A model generated the notes under the pieces. It searched no databases. It saw nothing but the letters and a program-made list of their open reading frames with translations, and was not told the origin of the DNA. From Akkermansiaceae bacterium (GTDB lineage Bacteria > Verrucomicrobiota > Verrucomicrobiia > Verrucomicrobiales > Akkermansiaceae): a DNA stretch of 5,963 nucleotides. Location of the stretch: positions 1 through 5,963 of the forward strand of contig JALZWJ010000309.1 of the NCBI GenBank assembly GCA_023300065.1, read 5' to 3'. Position numbers and translations under genes: made by a program. This document shows, one piece after another, positions 1-4,725 of the stretch (the first letter of the stretch is position 1; each line of letters starts with the position of its first letter).

Positions 1-68
1 TCGTCTTTTTGTGCGTGCTCTATATCGACAAGCTCTTTGCGCGAGTCCCTAAAAAGGATGATTTTTAA
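1..68 (+). CDS. C-terminal tail of a membrane protein, probably a transporter (5' partial)
   Basis: The frame whose first full codon is at position 3 is open from the window edge to a TAA at 66-68 and encodes 21 residues. They begin VFLCVLYIDKLF and end VPKKDDF. A short hydrophobic run followed by a basic and then acidic tail looks like the last membrane segment and cytoplasmic end of an integral membrane protein. Such tails occur in sodium:solute symporters and MFS carriers, which often precede sugar-isomerase and dehydrogenase genes, so a sugar transporter is a reasonable inference. The stop codon falls in the TTTTTAA that opens a repeat. The fragment is too short to name a family. The other two forward frames are also open here for 16 and 35 codons, so frame choice rests on composition and context. 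Confidence 0.45.
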   Translation, partial: VFLCVLYIDKLFARVPKKDDF

Positions 69-110
69 TCACAGATTCATGAAGATTTTGTCAGATTCAT
101 GATGATTTAT
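61..110 (+). repeat. 10-base-periodic intergenic repeat, copy 1
   Basis: Positions 72-88 and 92-108 are near-identical 17-base units (16 of 17 match) that begin CAGATTCATGA, spaced by 20 bases. Inside them an AGATT or TGATT core recurs at 73, 83, 93 and 103, so the underlying period is 10 bases. The tract opens with ATTTTTAA, as does a similar tract at 4545, which has the same core at the same 10-base spacing. It lies between the stop of the upstream gene and the ATG at 150. I see no clear inverted partner before that ATG. Its role is unknown; it may be a dispersed repeat tied to 3' ends of transcripts. Confidence 0.7.
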
Positions 111-140
111 CCGTAAACTTTCCTCAGACAACTCAAACCT

Positions 141-149
141 ACTCATACC
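141..149 (+). promoter_or_regulatory. Leader of the sugar-isomerase gene: no Shine-Dalgarno, ACTCATA motif
   Basis: No GGAGG-like sequence lies within 15 bases of the ATG at 150. Instead the heptamer ACTCATA ends two bases before the start. The same heptamer stands at exactly the same distance before the next gene (1211-1217). The coincidence may reflect a non-Shine-Dalgarno initiation context, but two cases are few and the third gene of the cluster lacks it. Confidence 0.3.
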
Positions 150-1205
150 ATGCCAAGACCCGTCACACTTTTCACCGGCCAGTGGGCCGACCTTCCGCTC
201 GCTGAACTCCTGCCTAAAGTCAAAGAAATGGGCTACGACGGAGTCGAACTCGCCTGCTGGGGCGACCACTTCAATGTCCAAGCCGCTCTCAATGAAGAGG
301 GCTACGTCGAAGGTCGCTGGGAGCTTCTCAAGCAGAACGATCTCTCCTGCTTCGCTATTTCCAATCACCTTGTCGGCCAGGCGATATGTGATCCGATCGA
401 TGAACGCCACGCAGCCATCCTCTCACCTGCAATTTATGGTGATGGCGACCCTGAGGGCGTCCGCCAGCGGGCCGCTCAAGAAATGATCGATACCGGCAAG
501 GCTTGTCGCAAGTTCATCGATGCAGGTAAGGACTACATGTCCGGCCGCGAGCAATCCGGAATCGGCGCTGTCGTAAACGGTTTCACGGGCTCCAGCATTT
601 GGCATGCCCTCTATGCTTTCCCGCCTACCGATCAGGACTACCTCCAAAAAGGCTTCGATGACTTTGCGAACCGTTTTCTCCCCATCCTTGATGCCTTTGA
701 AAAAGAAGACGTTAACTTTGCGCTCGAGGTCCACCCGACTGAGATCGCCTTCGACATCGTCTCCGCAAGACGCGCCATCGATGCTATCAAAGGCCACAAG
801 CGCTTCGGCTTTAACTACGACCCAAGCCACCTCGGCTACCAGGGCGTCGATTACGTCCGCTTCATCCGCGAGTTCTCCGACCGCATCTTTCACGTCCACA
901 TGAAAGACGTTTGGTGGGGCCACGGTGATGGCACCGCAGGTGTCTTCGGCGGGCATACTGATTTCTGCGATGCCAGCCGTTACTGGGACTTCCGTTCCGT
1001 CGGCCGCGGTGACATCGATTTTGAAGAAATTATTGTCGCCCTCAATGACACCCGTTACAGCGGGCCCCTCTCCGTCGAGTGGGAAGATGGGCGGATGGAA
1101 CGCTTCCACGGTGCGACCGAGAGTTGCGCCTTTACCAAATCACTCGACTTTCCGCGTAACGAAGGCGGCATGTTCGATTCCGCCTTCGACGGCGATAACC
1201 AATAA
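150..1205 (+). CDS. Sugar phosphate isomerase/epimerase (xylose-isomerase-like TIM barrel)
   Basis: This 351-residue cytoplasmic protein belongs to the AP-endonuclease-2 / xylose-isomerase-like TIM-barrel superfamily, whose members isomerise or epimerise sugars, keto-sugars or inosose using a divalent metal. The visible barrel motifs are GYDGVEL (28-34), ALEVHPTE (191-198), NYDPSHL (222-228), HVHMKD (248-253) and LSVEWED (307-313). By analogy with the family, Glu193, Asp224, His250 and Glu310 would be the metal ligands, with His227 close by. A long loop rich in Gly, Trp and Asp (254-286) precedes GRGDIDF and is typical of one subgroup found beside Gfo/Idh/MocA genes. The ATG at 150 puts the first barrel strand (VTLFTGQW) at residue 5, as expected, although it has no Shine-Dalgarno. 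It is the first gene of a tight cluster, with 14 bases to the next. The substrate is unknown; a 3-keto-sugar or inosose enzyme is possible. Confidence 0.9.
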   Translation: MPRPVTLFTGQWADLPLAELLPKVKEMGYDGVELACWGDHFNVQAALNEEGYVEGRWELLKQNDLSCFAISNHLVGQAICDPIDERHAAILSPAIYGDGDPEGVRQRAAQEMIDTGKACRKFIDAGKDYMSGREQSGIGAVVNGFTGSSIWHALYAFPPTDQDYLQKGFDDFANRFLPILDAFEKEDVNFALEVHPTEIAFDIVSARRAIDAIKGHKRFGFNYDPSHLGYQGVDYVRFIREFSDRIFHVHMKDVWWGHGDGTAGVFGGHTDFCDASRYWDFRSVGRGDIDFEEIIVALNDTRYSGPLSVEWEDGRMERFHGATESCAFTKSLDFPRNEGGMFDSAFDGDNQ

Positions 1206-1210
1206 AAAAA

Positions 1211-1219
1211 ACTCATATT
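1211..1219 (+). promoter_or_regulatory. Leader of the first dehydrogenase gene: A-tract plus ACTCATA motif
   Basis: The 14-base gap after the isomerase stop is a run of A followed by ACTCATA and two T, directly before the ATG at 1220. There is no Shine-Dalgarno. The heptamer repeats, at the same spacing, the one before the ATG at 150. The A-rich, unstructured leader suggests initiation that depends on lack of structure, or coupling to the gene upstream. Confidence 0.3.
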
Positions 1220-2299
1220 ATGTCTACAAAAATTGGAGTCATCGGAGCAGGAGGAATGCTCCAGTATCATCACGCCGGATTTACAAAAGCCGGCGGCGAA
1301 GTCGCAGCGGTCTGCGACATGAGCGAGGAAGCCGCGAAAGCTGCTGCCGAGAAATACGGAATTTCCCAGACTTATACCGACGTCGCCGAGATGCTCGCGA
1401 ACGATGAGATCGATGCCGTCAGCATCATCGTCCCGAACAAATTCCACGCCTCTCTTTCCATCCAGGCTCTCGAGGCCGGAAAGCACGTCTTCTGCGAAAA
1501 GCCCCCCGCACTCAGTGCGGCAGAGGTCAAGGAGATGATCGCCGCCGCCGATAAGTCTGGCAAGAAGCTCATGTTCAACTTCAACAACCGCGCACGCCCT
1601 GAGTCGGTTGAAATAAAGAAGCGCATCGATGCTGGCGAGATTGGCACCATCAACTCCGCTCAGTCTAAGTGGATTCGCCGCACCGGCATTCCCGGGTTCG
1701 GGGGCTGGTTCACCACCAAGTCTCTCTCGGGCGGGGGCGCGACGATCGACCTCCTCCACATGATCGATCTCTCCCTCTACTTCATGGGCTATCCTAAGCC
1801 GACGAATGTTCTCGGCAAAACCTTCGACACCTTCATGGGCGACACTCGCTTCAAAGGGCCATGGGGCATTCCCGACCGCGCCGATGGCGTCACTGATGTC
1901 GAGGCCTCCGCGCACGGCTTCGTCACCTTCGAGACTGGCCAAGTCCTCACCCTACAAGTTTCTTGGGCCGAAATGATTAAACGGGAAGAGGTCTCTGTCG
2001 TCTTCCAAGGCACTAAAGCCGGCGGAAAAGTCGAACGTCTCTTCGGCTCAGACGGGCTCGATGAAACCGCAATCGATACCACCGAACTTTACACCCAAGA
2101 CGGCGAAAAATCAGTCGATACCGTCCTCGAAGTTCCTGAATGCGAAGACATGGGCCGGATCGATTCTGCCGCCAACTTCGTCGAAGCGATCGAGGGTAAA
2201 GCAGCCCCGCTCAATACCCCTGATCAAGCACTCCACCTCATGACCATCATCGATGCCATGTATGAGTCTTCTCAGTCTGGCAAAGCAGTTTCACTTTAA
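1220..2299 (+). CDS. Gfo/Idh/MocA family oxidoreductase (first of two)
   Basis: This 359-residue NAD(P)-dependent dehydrogenase acts on a sugar, sugar acid or cyclitol. The N-terminal Rossmann fold (about 3-122) shows GVIGAGGM (6-13) for the dinucleotide and an Asp at 33 after the second strand, which usually favours NAD over NADP. The family signature is FCEKPP (91-96), with the expected catalytic Lys94. The C-terminal alpha/beta domain (about 125-345) starts near ARPESVEIKK and includes GGGATIDLLHMID (171-183). In most relatives the catalytic Asp and His are four apart (DxGxH); here Asp177 and His180 are only three apart, as if one residue were missing, while the following HxxD is kept. The start is supported because the glycine motif begins at residue 6. 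The gene lies 14 bases after the isomerase gene and 6 before the next, so co-transcription is likely. The exact substrate cannot be told. Confidence 0.92.
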   Translation: MSTKIGVIGAGGMLQYHHAGFTKAGGEVAAVCDMSEEAAKAAAEKYGISQTYTDVAEMLANDEIDAVSIIVPNKFHASLSIQALEAGKHVFCEKPPALSAAEVKEMIAAADKSGKKLMFNFNNRARPESVEIKKRIDAGEIGTINSAQSKWIRRTGIPGFGGWFTTKSLSGGGATIDLLHMIDLSLYFMGYPKPTNVLGKTFDTFMGDTRFKGPWGIPDRADGVTDVEASAHGFVTFETGQVLTLQVSWAEMIKREEVSVVFQGTKAGGKVERLFGSDGLDETAIDTTELYTQDGEKSVDTVLEVPECEDMGRIDSAANFVEAIEGKAAPLNTPDQALHLMTIIDAMYESSQSGKAVSL

Positions 2300-2305
2300 T
2301 TTACA

Positions 2306-3466
2306 ATGAACAGAAAACTCAGAATGGGCATGGTCGGTGGAGGCCGTGGTGCCTTCATCGGGCAAGTCCACCGCATGGCGGCGAACCTGGATGGTAAGAT
2401 CGAACTCGTGGCGGGAGCATTTTCTTCCACTCCTGAAAAATCCAAGCTCTCGGGGCAGGACTTCTTCATCGATCCAGATCGTGCCTACGGAACGTATGAA
2501 GAGATGGCGACGGCCGAGGCGGCCCGTGAAGACGGCGTCGATTTCGTCTCCATCGTAGTGCAGAACCACTTGCACTTCGCGGTTGCGAAATGCTTCCTCG
2601 AAGCGGGCATCAACGTCATTTGCGACAAGCCACTGGCCCTCGATATCGATCAGGCCAAGGAACTCCAAAAGCTCGTCCACGACTCCGGTCTCATCTTCGC
2701 GCTCACACATAACTATACCGGCTACCCGATGGTGAAAGAGGCCAAGCGCATGGTCGCAGATGGTGAGCTAGGCCGTATCCTTAAGATCGTCGCCGAGTAT
2801 CCTCAGGGATACGCGGTGGGCGATGTGGAAGGGGAGGAGGAGGGTTGTGGCGCGATCTCGAACTGGCGTGCCGATCCTAAAATCGCAGGTGCCTCAAACT
2901 GCATCGGCGACATTGGCACCCATGCTCATAACCTCGCTCATTACATTACGGGACTCGAGATCGATGAACTCGCCGCCGAGCTCACCGCCTTCATCCCAGG
3001 ACGTAAACTTGATGACGATGGCAACTGCCTGATCCGTTACGAAGGGGGAGTGCGGGGGATTCTTTATGCCTCACAGATTTCCAATGGAGATGAAAATAAC
3101 CTCAACATTCGCGTCTATGGTACCAAGGCCTCGCTCGAATGGCATCAGGAGGACCCGAACGATCTCATCGTGAAATTCGCCAACGCTCCACGTCAAACTT
3201 ACCGTCGTGGAAACGACTACCTAGGCGCCGCTGCTCAAGCGAATTCCCGCACCCCCTTCGCTCACCCTGAGGGATTCATCGAGGCTTTTGCCAATGTCTA
3301 CCTTGCCGCCGCCGCCGCGATCTCAGATAAGATCGATGGCAAGCCGGCTCCTGAAGGTGGTTACGATTACCCAACCGTCGATGACGGAGTTAGCGGTATG
3401 GCCTTCATCAAAGCGTGCGTTGATTCGTCCAAAGCGAATGCCGCTTGGACGAAGCTCGCCCTCTAA
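2306..3466 (+). CDS. Gfo/Idh/MocA family oxidoreductase (second of two)
   Basis: This 386-residue NAD(P)-dependent dehydrogenase is of a different subgroup from its neighbour. The nucleotide motif is VGGGRGAFIG (10-19), followed by VHRMAA. The family signature appears as VICDKPLAL (104-112), with Lys108 as the likely catalytic lysine and Asp in place of the usual Glu. THNYTGYPMV (134-143) opens the substrate domain, and GDIGTH (201-206) gives the canonical Asp202-His206 spacing. The C-terminal part carries HPEGFIEAFANVY, common in this subgroup, which is often found beside a TIM-barrel sugar isomerase. The ATG at 2306 lies 6 bases after the previous stop, which fits translational coupling; a second ATG at 2324 (residue 7) is a less likely start. 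Two distinct dehydrogenases in one cluster suggest an oxidation and a separate reduction, or two substrates. A hairpin sits in the last codons. Confidence 0.92.
   Translation: MNRKLRMGMVGGGRGAFIGQVHRMAANLDGKIELVAGAFSSTPEKSKLSGQDFFIDPDRAYGTYEEMATAEAAREDGVDFVSIVVQNHLHFAVAKCFLEAGINVICDKPLALDIDQAKELQKLVHDSGLIFALTHNYTGYPMVKEAKRMVADGELGRILKIVAEYPQGYAVGDVEGEEEGCGAISNWRADPKIAGASNCIGDIGTHAHNLAHYITGLEIDELAAELTAFIPGRKLDDDGNCLIRYEGGVRGILYASQISNGDENNLNIRVYGTKASLEWHQEDPNDLIVKFANAPRQTYRRGNDYLGAAAQANSRTPFAHPEGFIEAFANVYLAAAAAISDKIDGKPAPEGGYDYPTVDDGVSGMAFIKACVDSSKANAAWTKLAL
3424..3453 (+). other. Strong hairpin inside the last codons of the second dehydrogenase
   Basis: TTCGTCCAA (3424-3432) pairs perfectly with TTGGACGAA (3445-3453). 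After a single bulged A at 3433, GCG (3434-3436) pairs with CGC (3442-3444) around a five-base loop. This makes a 12-base-pair stem that ends 10 bases before the stop codon. There is no T-tract after it, so it is not a classic intrinsic terminator. A shorter stem, AAGGC (3465-3469) with GCCTT (3479-3483), follows at the stop codon. Together they could end or protect the operon mRNA and separate it from the lipoprotein gene. The pairing is read directly from the sequence; the role is inferred. Confidence 0.45.
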
Positions 3467-3515
3467 GGCCGACTTCCAGCCTTGAATTCTCGCGCTGTCC
3501 TCTTATCACTAAGGG

Positions 3516-4124
3516 GTGCAGCGTTTCTTTTTGCTCCTTATTACGGCCACCGGACTCATCTCCTGTTCGTCGTCGGATCCAGAAGTCGTTGACTTCACTC
3601 CAGAGAGCACCGGTGGCCGCAACATCCAGATCGGTGAAGACGGGGGGAATAATCCCTTCGCCTTTAAGCAAGAAGATATCCAGCAGGGCGATGATGGCAC
3701 CATCACCGGCGGCAAGCGTAGCCAATTCGACTCCCGCTTAGAGTCCGCCTACGCAAAGGCGAACAGCTCGGTCCCCGCCTACATGGAGCGGTCGTATCAG
3801 AAAGCGGCCTGGTCTGGAGGCAAAGACTACGGGACTGGATCATACGAAACTGCGGAGTCAAAAAATTCAGGGAAACGCTCTTGGTTTGGCGGCCGGAAAT
3901 CGAAGGAAGCGAATCAAGTCGCAAAGGCCGCTGGGCGGAACTATGGCACCGGTTCCTACCGAACTGGCTCGGCAAACGAAACTGGACGTAGCGTGAAAAC
4001 CGGGAGTAATGCCTACGCCAAAAGCCGCGCCGGAAACGGCTGGGCCCGCAAGCCGGTCATCCTCACAGAGGACCAATACCGCAGCATCAGCATGGGCCAG
4101 GCAAAAAGCCTCCTCGGTCGCTAG
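3516..4124 (+). CDS. Small predicted lipoprotein with YGTGSY repeats, function unknown
   Basis: The product has 202 residues. The N-terminus MQRFFLLLITATGLISC ends in a lipobox (LISC), so Cys17 should be lipidated after cleavage by signal peptidase II; the mature protein would begin CSSSDPE. The start is fixed as GTG, because an in-frame TAA lies at 3510-3512 and no ATG precedes the hydrophobic run. After an acidic stretch (about 21-62) the protein becomes basic and rich in Gly, Ser, Lys and Tyr. YGTGSY occurs twice (105-110 and 143-148), each next to a Thr-containing segment, and KRSWFGGRKSK lies at 120-130. The C-terminus, PVILTEDQYRSISMGQAKSLLGR in outline from 180, looks folded. I recognise no domain. 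A weak promoter-like pair, TTGAAT at 3482 and TATCAC at 3504, would place transcription start almost on the GTG, giving a leaderless message; this is speculative. It is probably not functionally part of the upstream cluster. Confidence 0.75.
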   Translation: MQRFFLLLITATGLISCSSSDPEVVDFTPESTGGRNIQIGEDGGNNPFAFKQEDIQQGDDGTITGGKRSQFDSRLESAYAKANSSVPAYMERSYQKAAWSGGKDYGTGSYETAESKNSGKRSWFGGRKSKEANQVAKAAGRNYGTGSYRTGSANETGRSVKTGSNAYAKSRAGNGWARKPVILTEDQYRSISMGQAKSLLGR

Positions 4125-4155
4125 TGTGGGCCTCGCGTGAGCTTTTCTTTGTCGT

Positions 4156-4174
4156 CCGCGATTTTTAATCGTGG
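4156..4174 (+). terminator. Hairpin downstream of the lipoprotein gene, possible terminator
   Basis: CCGCGATT (4156-4163) pairs with AATCGTGG (4167-4174), with one G·T wobble and a TTT loop, giving an 8-base-pair stem 31 bases after the stop. A weaker stem at 4130-4142 is followed by TTTTCTTT and could be the actual intrinsic terminator. Neither has the full textbook form. The 11 bases GATTTTTAATC in this hairpin also occur at 60-70, at the end of the first partial gene. Confidence 0.3.
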
Positions 4175-4230
4175 GAACAAATAGCGCGAACCAATTGATG
4201 GGCCGAGGGAAATCCTAATTTCTAAATTTT

Positions 4231-4262
4231 GAAACTCGAAACAAACTCGAAGCCAGAAAGCT
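4231..4262 (+). repeat. Short GAAACTCGAA-type direct repeat
   Basis: AAACTCGAA occurs exactly at 4232-4240 and again at 4243-4251, followed by looser GAAA- and CAAAA-containing steps up to about 4275. The surroundings (4210-4275) are A-rich and non-coding. Degenerate GAAA/CGAA runs like this are familiar in intergenic DNA of Planctomycetes and Verrucomicrobia. Its function is unknown. Confidence 0.4.
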
Positions 4263-4290
4263 CAAAATCCAAAACTAAGACTCTACCTTT

Positions 4291-4527
4291 CAGCCACCAA
4301 GCAGGGCGATCAAACTAGGGATCCCCTAACTAGAAATAAGGGCATTCCTGATTCAAAGGGAACTTTTCAGAGGTGTTTTTAACCACGGATCTTCACTAAT
4401 TTTCACGGATCCTGCCAGATTGCCTTTGCTAAGAGATCCTCTCGTCTGCTGAACCTAGGCATTCGTGAAAATTCGTGCCGATTCGTGGTCGAATTCTCCC
4501 TAGCTTGATTGCCCTGTTCTGTGGTCA
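4291..4527. repeat. Imperfect inverted-repeat element of about 240 bases (nested arms)
   Basis: Two nested pairs of inverted arms are visible. The outer arms 4300-4320 and 4498-4518 match at 18 of 21 positions when one is reverse-complemented, and the match continues weakly (22 of 30) out to 4291 and 4527. The inner arms 4381-4410 and 4461-4490 match at 24 of 30. The inner left arm repeats CAC at 4384, 4394 and 4404, and the right arm repeats ATTCGTG at 4461, 4471 and 4481, so both have a 10-base period. Between the outer and inner arms there are 60 bases on the left but only 7 on the right, so one side gained or lost sequence. There is no coding capacity and no clear target-site duplication. 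It could be a small non-autonomous mobile element or a REP-like structured intergenic unit. Confidence 0.65.
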
Positions 4528-4542
4528 GTGTTTTTTTGCTGG

Positions 4543-4662
4543 GAATTTTTAACGCAGATTTATGAAGATTGGGGAGGATTCTTGAGGGTTTTTAAGAGCC
4601 CTCCCGCCGACCAAGCTTCCTAAATTCCGTGTCATCCGCGTATTCCGTGGTTAGAAAAATTC
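4543..4662. repeat. Second inverted pair of periodic repeats
   Basis: The left arm starts GAATTTTTAAC (4543-4553) and carries AGATT, AGATT, GGATT and GGGTT at 4556, 4566, 4576 and 4586, a 10-base period that copies the tract at 61-110. The right arm, 4624-4650, has three 9-base units (ATTCCGTGT, CATCCGCGT, ATTCCGTGG) and ends in AAAAATTC at 4655-4662, the exact complement of GAATTTTT. Between them GAGGG (4584-4588) can pair with CCCTC (4599-4603). It ends 63 bases before the start of the gene at 4726, so it is probably in the upstream region or 5' leader of that gene. The role is unknown. Confidence 0.6.
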
Positions 4663-4725
4663 TCGAACCAAGATTCGACTCTCTTTCTCGCTAAGAAAGG
4701 CGTCTGAGGTTACGTTGTCTCTGCG

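Noticed and set aside
110..149. Promoter for the cluster in the short leader
   Set aside because: No convincing -35/-10 pair is visible; the cluster may be transcribed from upstream of the window.
423..1109. Minus-strand open frame of 228 codons inside the isomerase gene
   Set aside because: It mirrors the + strand gene, whose metal-binding motifs are intact; the product is low in recognisable structure.
1203..1213. Run of eight A after the isomerase gene as a programmed frameshift site
   Set aside because: It starts at the stop codon itself and lies outside coding sequence; the next gene has its own start, so a fusion is not supported.
925..1407. Plus-strand open frame of 160 codons bridging the isomerase and dehydrogenase genes
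   Set aside because: It is out of frame with both real genes, and the translation is Ser/Arg/Pro-rich with no motif.
1055..1942. Long open frame on the minus strand (295 codons) across the isomerase end and first dehydrogenase
   Set aside because: It lies opposite two clearly recognisable enzymes and its translation shows no family motif; it is an effect of GC-rich third positions on the + strand.
4300..4335. Short palindrome around GGGATCCC as an operator
   Set aside because: A five-base-pair stem around a common restriction-site-like sequence inside a larger repeat is not enough to support an operator.
4381..4662. Possible CRISPR array, because of regularly spaced short repeats
   Set aside because: The repeated units are 7-10 bases with a 9-10 base period, in inverted pairs, with no unique spacers of about 30 bases and no cas gene.
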